In this document: in pieces, positions 15,473-24,655 of the stretch
Numbering within the stretch: the first letter of the stretch is position 1
Layout of the letters: each line of letters opens with the position of its first letter
Translations under genes and position numbers: made by a program
Notes under the pieces: model-generated
What the model saw: only the letters and a program-made list of their open reading frames with translations
What the model was told of the DNA's origin: nothing
Database searches by the model: none
Source of the DNA: an uncultured Bacteroidales bacterium
GTDB lineage: Bacteria; Bacteroidota; Bacteroidia; Bacteroidales; P3
DNA length: 63,917 bases
Assembly (NCBI GenBank): GCA_900319865.1
Contig: ONQD01000010.1
Coordinates: 1 to 63,917, forward strand
Direction: 5' to 3'

Positions 15473-16567
15473 GTGGTTAATTACACAGAGGTCGAAAAAC
15501 AGGATAGAATAAGAGAGCTGATGGATTTGAAACAGGAACTGTGGCGTCAGTACCGCCACAATAATGCGAAGTTGCATCCGCTGCGAACCCTTTTCTGGGA
15601 GTGTACGCTGAGATGCAATATGCATTGCAGGCATTGCGGTAGCGATTGCAAAGTGAGTGCCGAGACCCCGGATATGCCGGCTGCTGACTTTTTCAGGGTG
15701 ATAGACGAGATTACCCCACATGTGAACACTCATGAGGTGTTTGTGGTGTTTACTGGCGGAGAGGCGTTGCTGCGCCCCGACCTGGAGGAGTGTGGGTTGG
15801 AACTATATAGACGGGAGTATCCTTGGGGGGTGGTGAGCAATGGCTACCTGCTTGACGAAAAGAAACTGGATGGATTGCTGAGAAGCGGTATGCATTCTAT
15901 CACCATCAGTTTGGATGGTTTGGAAGAAGAGCATAACTGGATGAGGCAAACACGCGGCAGTTTTGCCCATGCCAGCGAGGCCATCCGGCTGCTGGGGCAG
16001 GAAAAGGATTTGCTTTGGGATGTGGTGACATGCGTAAATCCACGAAATTATGGACAACTGGACCAGTTGAAGGAATACCTTATATCGTTGGGCACGAAAA
16101 GATGGCGACTGTTTGCCATATTCCCGATGGGACGTGCCGCAAACGACCCTGAACTACAGTTGGGGGATGATATGTTTACGGGTGTGCTGGATTTTGTGAA
16201 ACGCACGCGGGAAGAAGGCCGAATAATATGCAATTATGCCTGCGAGGGCTATTTAGGGTCGTACGAAAAGGAGGTGAGGGATTTATACTTTTATTGCCGG
16301 GCGGGTGTTGAGGTGGCGTCGGTGCTGTGTGACGGCAGTATTTCGGGCTGTACGAGTATCCGCAGCAATATGCATCAGGGCAATATTTACAAGGATAGTT
16401 TCTGGGATGTGTGGGAAAACCGTTTTGAGCAGTATCGCGACCGTAGCTGGGCCCGGAAGGGTCAGTGCGCCAAGTGCAAGGTGTGGCGTTATTGCGAGGG
16501 AAACGGGTTGCACTTGTATGACGACAACGGTGATTTGTTGTCTTGTAGCCTGCACCGGATTGTTTAA
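15473..16567 (+). CDS. Radical SAM/SPASM protein paired with a lipoprotein
   Basis: The product (364 aa from GTG 15473; ATG 15521 is the alternative start) has the CX3CX2C cluster motif CNMHCRHC at residues 48-55, followed by GSDC. A TIM-barrel half carries FTGGEALLRPD and SLDGLEEEHNWMR. The C-terminal SPASM-type cysteines (CRAGVEVASVLCDG ... CTS ... GQCAKCKVWRYCEGNG) would bind auxiliary iron-sulfur clusters. SPASM enzymes usually modify peptides or proteins, which fits the adjacent lipoprotein. Its stop overlaps the convergent aroK stop by 4 bases, leaving no room for a terminator between them. Confidence 0.88.
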   Translation: MVNYTEVEKQDRIRELMDLKQELWRQYRHNNAKLHPLRTLFWECTLRCNMHCRHCGSDCKVSAETPDMPAADFFRVIDEITPHVNTHEVFVVFTGGEALLRPDLEECGLELYRREYPWGVVSNGYLLDEKKLDGLLRSGMHSITISLDGLEEEHNWMRQTRGSFAHASEAIRLLGQEKDLLWDVVTCVNPRNYGQLDQLKEYLISLGTKRWRLFAIFPMGRAANDPELQLGDDMFTGVLDFVKRTREEGRIICNYACEGYLGSYEKEVRDLYFYCRAGVEVASVLCDGSISGCTSIRSNMHQGNIYKDSFWDVWENRFEQYRDRSWARKGQCAKCKVWRYCEGNGLHLYDDNGDLLSCSLHRIV

Positions 16568-17070
16568 TGACTGGCGGAGATTAGTTCTGCCAGTTGGTTG
16601 AGGTCTGGTTTGTCGGCAGGGAAGATAATATGAGCTTTTTTGTAGAAGGGCATTCGTGCGTCGAGTTGCTGTTGGATGTAGGCGGCGCGTTCTTCTTCGG
16701 ACTTGCCGGCGAGGATGGGACGTGGTTTTTTTGATTGGGCGGCGCGGCGTAGGAGGGTTTCGACCGAAACATCGAAGTAGATGGAACACCCATGAGTGTT
16801 TATCCAATTCATATTGTCGAAATGGCAGGGGGTTCCGCCACCGGTGGAAATGACCACATTGTCTTGGTCGGCAGTGGTGTGCAGTAGTTTCTGTTCCAAT
16901 TTGCGGAAAGCTTCTTCACCATAGTGTTTAAAGAAGATAGGTATGGAGGTGTGGAACTGGGTTTCGAAGAATTGGTCAAGGTCAAGCCATCGATAGCCCA
17001 ATTTGATTGCCAGTTTGCGACCGATAGTGGTCTTACCACTATACATATAGCCGATGAGATAGTATTTCAT
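16564..17070 (-). CDS. aroK: Shikimate kinase
   Basis: The 168-aa product carries the Walker A loop GYMYSGKT (residues 7-14), the shikimate-contact motif LDLDQFFE, the GGGTP loop (about residues 76-80) and a lid with RPIL. It phosphorylates shikimate with ATP. It lies convergent to the radical SAM gene, and a DAHP synthase sits 2 kb away, so two steps of the aromatic pathway flank the lipoprotein/radical SAM pair. The length is typical. Confidence 0.92.
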   Translation of the reverse strand: MKYYLIGYMYSGKTTIGRKLAIKLGYRWLDLDQFFETQFHTSIPIFFKHYGEEAFRKLEQKLLHTTADQDNVVISTGGGTPCHFDNMNWINTHGCSIYFDVSVETLLRRAAQSKKPRPILAGKSEEERAAYIQQQLDARMPFYKKAHIIFPADKPDLNQLAELISASH

Positions 17071-17085
17071 GATAGCAAGGAAAGA

Positions 17086-18129
17086 TTATTGACCTATTGG
17101 GCGTGGTGTTTTGCGCCTGAACGCTTGCCGCAAAGCAGGAGAAAGGGCGGAGGAGTCGGTCCAGAGGGAGTCTTGGATGATGGGCAACTGGTAGGTGTAT
17201 TTAGCATTGCCGGCAAAGATTCCGAGGCCACCGTGAATGTTGGAGTAGGTGGGTGCGGGTTCTGTGATGAGCTGGGTGATGCTGGTAGATTGGTTGAGCG
17301 ATTGGAGATAGCGCAGGCGTTCGGGGGTGATGGTCTCGATATTGAGTATATACTGGTGAAGGAAGTATCCCACCTCGTTTGTGTCGCGCAACATCATGAG
17401 ATAGAGAGTTGTGCTGATGTTTTGCCCGTCGAAGGCTTTATCGTCGGTAAGCAATTGTGTGAACATAAAAGTGCCGAGAACATCGGCGGTGGCACTGGAG
17501 AAAAAGTCGTCCGACTGGCTGGCAAGAGAAGTGAGGCGAGGGTCGGTGCAGAAAAACATGGTGGTGCGGACAGTGTCGATAGTGTCGTATTTATCAAGAA
17601 ATGGGATATAGCGGCATCCGCTGTCGCGTTGTGATATAGAGATGCGGTAGTAATCGGAATAATTGGGGTGGTCGTCGATATTGAATCTAATTTTCTTAAA
17701 GCGGAAAGAGCTATTGGTGTCGATAATTTGCGGGGTGCTGATGCGTGGCTTCCGTGGGATGTAGGTGGAGGCTGTTACTGAATCATCGCCCACCAGTATG
17801 CGGATAGAAAGTTGGTCATCTTCCTGAGGGATATAGTCGAAGAAATAGTTGCAACGGTTGATACGGGTGGGTTGGTATTGGCGGCCGTTGACAAAGACCG
17901 TTATGTCGGCATTCGAGACGGGGTGGTAGTTGCTGGTGTCGAGGAATAGGTGGCTATAAGAAAAATAGACAAATAGTTGTTTCTCGGCCGAGGGCACAGC
18001 GTTGAGTACCAGCACGGGTTGAGATGAAGAGGGGTCGAAAGGGATGATTTTCTCGCAGGAGGAGAAAAGTAATGGCATCCAAATCAGAAAGAGGACGATG
18101 GATATGCGGGTGGATTTATGCTGTTTCAT
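17086..18129 (-). CDS. DUF4249-family lipoprotein, partner of a TonB receptor
   Basis: The 347-aa product has a lipoprotein signal (LLFSSC, Cys25) followed by EKIIPFD and a beta-rich domain (VLVLNAVPSAEKQLFVYFSYS, NADITVFVNGRQY) characteristic of DUF4249. Such genes routinely follow a TonB-dependent receptor, and here the receptor ends 12 bases upstream on the same strand. It is likely the surface or periplasmic partner of that receptor. The substrate is unknown. Confidence 0.85.
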   Translation of the reverse strand: MKQHKSTRISIVLFLIWMPLLFSSCEKIIPFDPSSSQPVLVLNAVPSAEKQLFVYFSYSHLFLDTSNYHPVSNADITVFVNGRQYQPTRINRCNYFFDYIPQEDDQLSIRILVGDDSVTASTYIPRKPRISTPQIIDTNSSFRFKKIRFNIDDHPNYSDYYRISISQRDSGCRYIPFLDKYDTIDTVRTTMFFCTDPRLTSLASQSDDFFSSATADVLGTFMFTQLLTDDKAFDGQNISTTLYLMMLRDTNEVGYFLHQYILNIETITPERLRYLQSLNQSTSITQLITEPAPTYSNIHGGLGIFAGNAKYTYQLPIIQDSLWTDSSALSPALRQAFRRKTPRPIGQ

Positions 18130-18141
18130 ATTGATATGTGA

Positions 18142-20562
18142 TTAAAAATATAACGTGTAGGCCACAGAGGGCAGGATGGGGAAGATGGAAAGCTGCATGA
18201 GGGCTTTGCTGTAGCCTTGGTAGGAGTATTGGCTACTGGTGTATGTGATGTAGGGGTTTTGCTTGTTGTAGAGGTTATAGACACTCACATTGATGGTGCG
18301 GTGGCAGTTTTTGCGTTTGAATTTGCGGTGGAAGTTGACGCTGATATCGGCACGATGGTAGTTGGGCATGCGGAAGTTGTTCCGGGAACTGACATAGGAG
18401 AGAGTGTTGGAGAGGTTGGAGTTGCCGTCGTAGGCATCGGGGTCGTCGGAAGCTACGGGATATTTCTGCATGGCGAGGGTTGCGGTGTTGCCGGTGCAGA
18501 ATACCCATGTGGCACTGGCATCGCACCAGTCGGTGAATTTGTATGTCAGAACAATGGAGAAGTCGTGTCGGCGGTCGTATTTGGCGGGGAAGGGATTGCC
18601 GTTGTTTAGTTCCTGACCGGGGCGGTTGAAGAGGTGTGTGGTGCGGCTCCAGGTATAGGCGAGCCAACCGGTAAGCCGTCCAAATGTGCGTTGGGCAAGG
18701 AATTCAACGCCGTAGGTCCAGCCGTCGCCGATGCATACAAGGTCTTCCCAACCGGCAGTGGAGCCGAATGTGGTGACTCCGTCACGGTATTCGATGATGT
18801 TGTTCATGTGCTTGTAGTAACCTTCAACACTCAGGTCTACAATCATGGGGATGGTGTAGTTTATTCCGGCAGCCACTTGTTGTGCAGTCATGGGTTTAAT
18901 GCGTTTGGTGGAGGGTACCCAGAGGTCGGTGGGGAGGCTGACGCTGGTGGTGGAAAGCAGATGCATGTATTGCGACATATAGGCATAGCCGAGTTTCACA
19001 GAGAGGTTCTCGCCCAGAAGAGCGCGGCTGGAGATGCGTGGCTGAAGGGAAGGATAGAAGATGTTCTCAACCTCGAAAGCACTGAAGTGGAGGCCGGCGT
19101 TGACTTTGAAGATGTCGTTGATGCTCCAGTCGTCCTCGGCAAAGGCAACCAGTTCGTTGGCACGTGTAGTATCGTCGCGTAGGTTGGCCTCTATTTTCCA
19201 AGGTTCGGTCATTTGAATTTGGTCGTAGTAGTCGACGCTACCAGTGGCCACACTGGGGATGATGCGGTGACGCGTATAATAGGATCCGAATTGTATGTTG
19301 TGTTCGGGGAGAGGTGTGTAGGAGAAGTCGAGCCGAGTGGTGAGGTCTTGTATACGGGAAAGATAATTGCCTGTGATTGTGGAGTTCTGCACGCTGTCTG
19401 TAGTAATCTGGGCGATTTTTTCTATGCCCACATTCATGGTGTTAGTATACTGTGTGTAGGATAGGCTGAGGTTCATGAACAGTTTGGGATTGATGACGTA
19501 GTTCCAACGGAGGCCACCCACAATGTTGCCCCAGTTGTTGGTGTAGTCGAGGTATTGGTCTTCGGCCAGACTGCTTTCGGTACGCAGGCGGGTATAGACA
19601 TCGTCGTTGCCCATATAGAAAGTGGCATGCAGACGGCTGCGGTCAGAGAATTTGTGAGTCAGTTTGGCGTTGGCATCATAGAAGTAATAGCCTGCTGAAA
19701 GCTTGGTTTTACCGTCGACATCGGTGGCGAGTTTACGGATTAGTGGCCGCATAAGGAAGTCGGCGTAAGTACGCCTTGCCGATAGACAGAAGGTGGTCTT
19801 CTCTTTGATAATAGGACCTTCAAGGTTGAACTTGGCCGAGATGGCACCCAGCGAGACGTTGCCGTGGATATGCTTATCATTGCCATTATTGGTGGTGACA
19901 TCCAGCACACTGGACAGCCTGCCGCCGAACCGTGCGGGGAAGCTGCCTTTGAAGAGGGTGACGTTCTTTACGGCGTCAGCATTGAATGCAGAGAAGAAGC
20001 CGCCTAGGTGGTTCACGTTGTAGAGGGGAATGCCGTCGAGAAGGAACAGATTCTGGTCGGGGCCGCCACCTCGCACATACATGCCTCCTGTGCCCTCGTT
20101 GCCCGATTGCACTCCCGGTAGCAGCTGGATGGCCTTGATGATATCCGCTTCACCAAAGAGGACAGGCACAGCCTTGAGTTGTTCGACGGGCATTTCGAGA
20201 GCACTCATTTGAGACGATTCGCGTGAATTGATGCGTTCGGCAGTGATGACAATTTCGTTGAGTGTGATGCTGGGTCGGAGATTGTAGTTGCGTGAGGGGT
20301 TGCCGGTGAGTGGAACCGTGTCATAAAGGGGTTCATAGCCCACAAAGGTAATGCGAAGTAATGCTTCATTCCCTTTGAGGGTGAGGGTATACCGACCATT
20401 GGAATTGGTAATAGTGCCTTTGCCGCTGCGGGTGTCGAGAACCGTGGCACCAATAAGTGTCTCGCCGGTGGATTGGTCGGTGATGGTGCCGCTTACTGTA
20501 TGTTGTGCCCAAAGCAGGGTGGGACTCAACAGTAGCAAAAGCACGAACAGGTGTCGGGACAT
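18142..20562 (-). CDS. TonB-dependent outer-membrane receptor with carboxypeptidase-like N-domain
   Basis: The 806-aa product starts at MSRHLFVLLLLLSPTLLWAQ. The longer open frame upstream is folK DNA in another frame, so I reject it. A carboxypeptidase-regulatory-like domain (HTVSGTITDQSTGETLIGAT, residues 21 to about 95) precedes a TonB plug (IIKAIQLLPGVQSGNEGTGG, VRGGGPDQNLFLLDGIPLYN, FKGSFPARFGGRLSSVLDV) and a beta barrel ending in SVAYTLYF. It should import a substrate across the outer membrane using TonB energy. Its start lies within the 3' end of folK (37-base overlap), and the DUF4249 lipoprotein follows. The substrate cannot be told from sequence. Confidence 0.88.
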   Translation of the reverse strand: MSRHLFVLLLLLSPTLLWAQHTVSGTITDQSTGETLIGATVLDTRSGKGTITNSNGRYTLTLKGNEALLRITFVGYEPLYDTVPLTGNPSRNYNLRPSITLNEIVITAERINSRESSQMSALEMPVEQLKAVPVLFGEADIIKAIQLLPGVQSGNEGTGGMYVRGGGPDQNLFLLDGIPLYNVNHLGGFFSAFNADAVKNVTLFKGSFPARFGGRLSSVLDVTTNNGNDKHIHGNVSLGAISAKFNLEGPIIKEKTTFCLSARRTYADFLMRPLIRKLATDVDGKTKLSAGYYFYDANAKLTHKFSDRSRLHATFYMGNDDVYTRLRTESSLAEDQYLDYTNNWGNIVGGLRWNYVINPKLFMNLSLSYTQYTNTMNVGIEKIAQITTDSVQNSTITGNYLSRIQDLTTRLDFSYTPLPEHNIQFGSYYTRHRIIPSVATGSVDYYDQIQMTEPWKIEANLRDDTTRANELVAFAEDDWSINDIFKVNAGLHFSAFEVENIFYPSLQPRISSRALLGENLSVKLGYAYMSQYMHLLSTTSVSLPTDLWVPSTKRIKPMTAQQVAAGINYTIPMIVDLSVEGYYKHMNNIIEYRDGVTTFGSTAGWEDLVCIGDGWTYGVEFLAQRTFGRLTGWLAYTWSRTTHLFNRPGQELNNGNPFPAKYDRRHDFSIVLTYKFTDWCDASATWVFCTGNTATLAMQKYPVASDDPDAYDGNSNLSNTLSYVSSRNNFRMPNYHRADISVNFHRKFKRKNCHRTINVSVYNLYNKQNPYITYTSSQYSYQGYSKALMQLSIFPILPSVAYTLYF

Positions 20563-21041
20563 TCTGATAAAAGTGTTGATAATGTTTTGTTTAATAATGG
20601 GTGAATATAATTGGGTGCGATGTCGCACAGGGGTTTCAATACAAAGCGCCGCAGATGCATGCGGGGGTGGGGAAGAGTGAGGGTAGGGGTATTGATGACG
20701 AGGTTGCCAAAAAAGATAAGGTCGATGTCGATAGGGCGGGAGGAGTAGGTGCGGAGGTTGCTGGATGAAGGGAGGCCGATGCGTTGGCGGCCGAGTTCTT
20801 TTTCGATGAGGAGGGCGGCGGAGAGTGCTTGAAGGGGGGTAAGGTTGGTGTTTACAAGGAGGGCGATGTTGAGGAACGGCTGGGTGTCGGGGTCTTGGAA
20901 GTTGCCCCATGGTTCGGTTTCGTAAATATGAGAAGAAGCAAGGACAGACCCGATATGTTGTTGTATCAGGTCTGTCGCATTGCTTATTATCTGTTGGCGG
21001 TTGCCTTGGTTACCGCCGATAAGCAGATAGAGAGGTGACAT
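20526..21041 (-). CDS. folK: 2-amino-4-hydroxy-6-hydroxymethyldihydropteridine pyrophosphokinase
   Basis: The 171-aa product has the HPPK signatures LLIGGNQGNR near the N-terminus, YETEPWG, TQPFLN and RPIDIDLIFFGN. It transfers pyrophosphate from ATP to the pterin in folate synthesis. The ATG shares its A with the last base of the upstream lipoprotein stop (TAATG on the minus strand), so translation is probably coupled. Its own 3' end overlaps the TonB-receptor start, an unusual fusion of a folate gene into a surface-protein transcript. Confidence 0.93.
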   Translation of the reverse strand: MSPLYLLIGGNQGNRQQIISNATDLIQQHIGSVLASSHIYETEPWGNFQDPDTQPFLNIALLVNTNLTPLQALSAALLIEKELGRQRIGLPSSSNLRTYSSRPIDIDLIFFGNLVINTPTLTLPHPRMHLRRFVLKPLCDIAPNYIHPLLNKTLSTLLSECPDTCSCFCYC

Positions 21042-21508
21042 TATTTCACTTCGTTGAAAACCATCTCGATGGTGAAGGGCTCGCCATCCTCTTCGACTCC
21101 GGTCTGGGAGATTTTGATGGTATTGTCTTTCTTGTTGTAGGTGAAAGGAATGGTTTCGGGCTTGCCAGTTTCTTCATCTACGCCGGTGAGAGTTCCTTTT
21201 TCACCATCGAAGGTGTAGGTTAAGTCAGTGGTAAAGGATTCATTCATTCCAGGCATAGGCATGGTCTGGCCACCCATGGTGGCGGTGGCACTAGTGGTCA
21301 GGGTCATAGAGGCTTTGGAGGCATCGATGAATTTGAGGGCGCCGTTAATGGTGATGGTGAGGGTGGCTTCTTCTTCTTCGTCTCCCCAGTCTTCAGTGGT
21401 AACGACTTGGGCCTTCCAATTGGTGCCGATCAAGGTTTTTTCTTTTTTGCATGACACAAACATCATGGTAATGCAGGCCAGAAAGGCCACAAACAATGTT
21501 TTCTTCAT
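21041..21508 (-). CDS. Small lipoprotein, lipocalin-like beta protein
   Basis: The 155-aa product has a clear lipobox (MMFVSC, Cys20) followed by KKEKTLIGTNWKA. The rest is a run of short beta strands (ATLTITINGALKFID, ASMTLTTSATATMGG, TYTFDGEKGTLTGVD, KKDNTIKISQTG) typical of small calycin or lipocalin-like lipoproteins of Bacteroidetes. It is the first gene of the folK-receptor-DUF4249 string. No specific function is recognised. Confidence 0.75.
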   Translation of the reverse strand: MKKTLFVAFLACITMMFVSCKKEKTLIGTNWKAQVVTTEDWGDEEEEATLTITINGALKFIDASKASMTLTTSATATMGGQTMPMPGMNESFTTDLTYTFDGEKGTLTGVDEETGKPETIPFTYNKKDNTIKISQTGVEEDGEPFTIEMVFNEVK

Positions 21509-21575
21509 TTTTTTAGTTTTTGTTGATTAATAAATGAGTTACTTAAAATGAATTTGTTATTTCAGTGAAGTTGGA

Positions 21576-23081
21576 TCAACCGCAGTGCATGAAGGATTCA
21601 ACTAGGCTGAGAATCTTTTCCGGGTCGTTGCCTATTTCGGCACGCAGGGTGCGGTCGTTGTATGAACGGAGTTCTTTCAGAATACCGTCAATAAGGGCGG
21701 GGGCGAAAATGCCTTTCTCTTCATAGATGGCGCGGTCACGTTCCAGCAGGTCGGCACTGGCGGCACAGCTATCGGGCAACACATCGAGACGCTTCAGCAC
21801 CTCTTCGTGCTCAAAGATATTCACGCTGACATAGCGGTCTTTGGCATATTGAACTGCATTTTCCATCTCGAAGCCGTGACGGGCGGCAACTGTCATACCA
21901 GCCAATAAGAGATAGACATTGGCACTGCCGTCGGGAGTGCGAAGCTCGATGGTCTGCTTGTAGCTGAAATCCACTTCCTCGTTCTTCTCCAAAGGATTGC
22001 AATGGGCCATCATGTTGCCGCTACCTTTGGTCCAACCCAGGGGCACGCGCACCATTGCACTACGGTTGCGGTCGCCCCAGCAGATGTTGGTGGGGGCTTC
22101 CTGGTGGGGCACCAGACGGAAATAGCTTGTCGGGTTGGTGTCGCCGAATGCAGTGAGCGAACCAGCCAGATTCAGGATGCCGGCAATGGCTTTGTGGGCC
22201 ACTTCGGTCAAGCCGTTTTCACTGATGTACATATTTTTGCCATTCTTGCTGATGCGGGTGTGGATGTGCATACCGCTGCCTGCTTTGCCCACAGTGATTT
22301 TGGGTGCGAACGTGACGGTGATACCATACTGGTAGCCCAAGGTGCGCATAATCCATTTGGCTATCACTAGTTGGTCGGCAGCATCCTCCAGTGTTGTGGG
22401 GAGGAATTCTATCTCATTCTGCTCGTACATGGTGTCGCCAACACAGAAGTTTCCTACTTCGCTATGGCCATACTTAATCAGACCGCCGCTTTCGGCAATG
22501 AGTTTCATGGCTTCGGTGCGGAAGTTCTCGAATTTGCAGAAGGGGGAAGAGGCGTGATAACCACGCTGGTCGGCTGTAAGATATTGTTCCTCCTTGGGTG
22601 CGATGACGTAGTACTCCAGTTCGCCCATCACTTCGAATTCCATGCCTCCTGTGGTTTCACGGAATGCTTTGCCTGCTTTGGCTAAGGTATATTCTGGAGC
22701 CATTTCGAAAGGCTCTCCGTCCTTAGTGTAGAAGTTGCACAGCAAGTCCAGTGTTGGCAGTTCTGCGAAGGGGTCAAGGAATGCAGTGCGGAAACGGGGT
22801 ATTACATACAAGTCACTGCTACCGGCCTCCAGGAAGGGGAACAGGCTGCTTCCGTCCACCCGCTCGCCGGAAGTGAGAATTTCATCGGCATGTTGCAGGC
22901 TGTTTATTACAAAATTCAGCGTCTTCAAACGCCCGTCGTTCGCCATGTAGCGGAACTTGATCATCTCTATTTCGAACTCCTCGATGACCCGGAGGATATC
23001 AGCTTTTGTGAACTCGCGCATGGGCTTTTGCAGAAATTGCACCAGTCGGTTCGGGTTAAGTTTCAGTTCTTCTTGTGTCAT
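21576..23081 (-). CDS. glnA: Glutamine synthetase
   Basis: The 501-aa product (start MTQEELKLNPN at 23081, chosen because upstream codons overlap the promoter) has the glutamine synthetase beta-grasp part (DGSSLFPFLEAGSSDLYVIP), the metal and glutamate site region (GSGMHIHTRI) and the ATP/ammonium region (HQEAPTNICWGDRNRSAMVRVP). It forms glutamine from glutamate, ammonia and ATP. The length is close to the prokaryotic type I class but the sequence is somewhat divergent. It is transcribed from a promoter that faces away from the pepP promoter across a palindrome. Confidence 0.88.
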   Translation of the reverse strand: MTQEELKLNPNRLVQFLQKPMREFTKADILRVIEEFEIEMIKFRYMANDGRLKTLNFVINSLQHADEILTSGERVDGSSLFPFLEAGSSDLYVIPRFRTAFLDPFAELPTLDLLCNFYTKDGEPFEMAPEYTLAKAGKAFRETTGGMEFEVMGELEYYVIAPKEEQYLTADQRGYHASSPFCKFENFRTEAMKLIAESGGLIKYGHSEVGNFCVGDTMYEQNEIEFLPTTLEDAADQLVIAKWIMRTLGYQYGITVTFAPKITVGKAGSGMHIHTRISKNGKNMYISENGLTEVAHKAIAGILNLAGSLTAFGDTNPTSYFRLVPHQEAPTNICWGDRNRSAMVRVPLGWTKGSGNMMAHCNPLEKNEEVDFSYKQTIELRTPDGSANVYLLLAGMTVAARHGFEMENAVQYAKDRYVSVNIFEHEEVLKRLDVLPDSCAASADLLERDRAIYEEKGIFAPALIDGILKELRSYNDRTLRAEIGNDPEKILSLVESFMHCG

Positions 23082-23107
23082 ATGAATTATTTTTTTGAAT
23101 TGGGACT

Positions 23108-23138
23108 GCAAAGATACGAATATTTTTCGTATCTTTGC
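23108..23138. promoter_or_regulatory. Divergent overlapping promoters glnA / pepP in a palindrome
   Basis: GCAAAGATACGAA (23108-23120) and TTCGTATCTTTGC (23126-23138) are perfect 13-bp inverted arms with a 5-base centre. Each arm holds a -7 box: TATCTTTG at 23130-23137 for the plus gene and its mirror at 23116-23109 for glnA, 13 bases apart. The -33 position of each promoter falls within the other's -7 arm, so polymerases should exclude one another. Confidence 0.75.
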
Positions 23139-23163
23139 AATCTCAAACGAAAAATTATTTATT

Positions 23164-24552
23164 ATGTTCAAAAAAGAGACTTATATTGCTCGCCGTGAGC
23201 AATTACGTAAAGACATCGGCCATGGTATTATTATCATTCAGGGCAACCATGAAGCACCTTGCAACTACCCTGATAATACTTATTGGTTCCGTCAAGACAG
23301 TACTTTTTTATACTTTTTCGGTCTTCAGCGCGAAGATTTAATCGGTGTACTCGACTGCGATAGTGGAAAAGACTATGTTTTCGCCAACGACTACGACATT
23401 GACGACGTTATTTGGACGGGTCCCCTGCCCAGTGTCAAGGAATTGGCAGCAAGTGTGGGTGTTGAAAACAGTGGTGATTTGGCAGCGTTACAGACATTTT
23501 GCAACAATGCTGTTTGCCAAGCCCGTCGCATCCATTATCTACCTCCCTACCGGGCCGACAACCAGCGTCAGCTCAGTCTCCTGCTCGGTCTCCGTTACGA
23601 TTCGGTAAAGACTCATGCCTCTATGGATTTGATTCTTGCCTGTGTCAAACAACGCAGCATCAAGAGTGACGAGGAGATTGTAGAAATCGAAAAAGCTATT
23701 GCCACAGCCTATAACATGCATGTGGGAGCCATGAAGATGGCTATGCCTGGTCGCTATGAGTATGAGCTGGCAGGTTTCATGCAGGGCGAAGCATGGAAAG
23801 GCAACGGTCCTGTCTCCTTCCCGGTCATTATGACTATTCACGGCGAAACACTCCATAATCACAACCACAATCACAAACTCGAGCTTGGACGTATGCTTGT
23901 GATGGATGCCGGCTGCGAAACAGAGATGAGCTATTGTTCAGACATTACACGCTCTGTACCCGTGGGCGGCCGTTTCGATGCACGTCAGAAAAGTATTTAC
24001 GAGATAGTCCTTGCCGCCAATCTGGAGGCCATCCGTGTAACCCGTCCAGGCATCACTTATCAAGAAGTTCACACTGCCGCCAGCCGTGTATTGGCTCAAG
24101 GCTATAAGGATCTTGGCATTCTTCGTGGCAATATTGACGACATTGTGGCCAATGGTGCACATAGTCTCCTCATGCCTCACGGTCTTGGCCATATGATGGG
24201 TCTTGATGTCCACGATATGGAGAACTATGGCCAGATTAACGTGGGATACGATGATGAGACACGTCCAAGCACCCAGTTCGGTCTAGGAAGCCTACGCTGC
24301 GGTCGCCGACTGCAACCCGGCTTTGTCATTACCGATGAGCCCGGTTGCTACTTCATCCCTGCTCTTATTGATCAATGGCATGCCAATGGCACCAACAAGG
24401 ATTTCATCAACTTCGACGAGTTGGAGCATTGGAAAGACTTTGGCGGCATCCGCATCGAGGATGACGTCCTTGTCACTTCCGACGGCTGTCGTGTCCTTGG
24501 CAAACCCATTCCCAAGACAGTTCAGGAAATAGAAGCTACAATGAATAGCTAA
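23164..24552 (+). CDS. pepP: Xaa-Pro aminopeptidase (M24B family)
   Basis: The 462-aa product has an N-terminal aminopeptidase-P domain (residues 1 to about 165) and a pita-bread metallopeptidase domain with the five metal ligands in order: MDAGCE, SDITRSVPV, HGLGHMMGLDVHD, TDEPGCYF and RIEDDVLV. It removes N-terminal residues that precede proline, probably in the cytoplasm since no signal peptide is present. The start at 23164 lies about 20 bases downstream of the predicted transcription start. A hairpin follows the stop. Confidence 0.92.
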   Translation: MFKKETYIARREQLRKDIGHGIIIIQGNHEAPCNYPDNTYWFRQDSTFLYFFGLQREDLIGVLDCDSGKDYVFANDYDIDDVIWTGPLPSVKELAASVGVENSGDLAALQTFCNNAVCQARRIHYLPPYRADNQRQLSLLLGLRYDSVKTHASMDLILACVKQRSIKSDEEIVEIEKAIATAYNMHVGAMKMAMPGRYEYELAGFMQGEAWKGNGPVSFPVIMTIHGETLHNHNHNHKLELGRMLVMDAGCETEMSYCSDITRSVPVGGRFDARQKSIYEIVLAANLEAIRVTRPGITYQEVHTAASRVLAQGYKDLGILRGNIDDIVANGAHSLLMPHGLGHMMGLDVHDMENYGQINVGYDDETRPSTQFGLGSLRCGRRLQPGFVITDEPGCYFIPALIDQWHANGTNKDFINFDELEHWKDFGGIRIEDDVLVTSDGCRVLGKPIPKTVQEIEATMNS

Positions 24553-24581
24553 ACATCTTTCCTATTTACCTAGATATAACA

Positions 24582-24611
24582 AGGGTGTTGAGCCGATTGG
24601 TTCAACACCTT
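24582..24611 (+). terminator. Terminator after pepP
   Basis: AGGGTGTTGAGCC (from 24582) pairs with GGTTCAACACCTT (to 24611) across a GATT loop, allowing one G-U. A short TTTGTTTATT follows. Confidence 0.75.
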
Positions 24612-24655
24612 TGTTTATTATTGATAGTGATTGTTGCCCTATCCATTTAATCAGA

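Noticed and set aside
20563-20910. N-terminal extension of the TonB receptor
   Set aside because: The DNA encodes folK in another frame; the extension is proline/arginine/histidine-rich noise before a perfect signal peptide.
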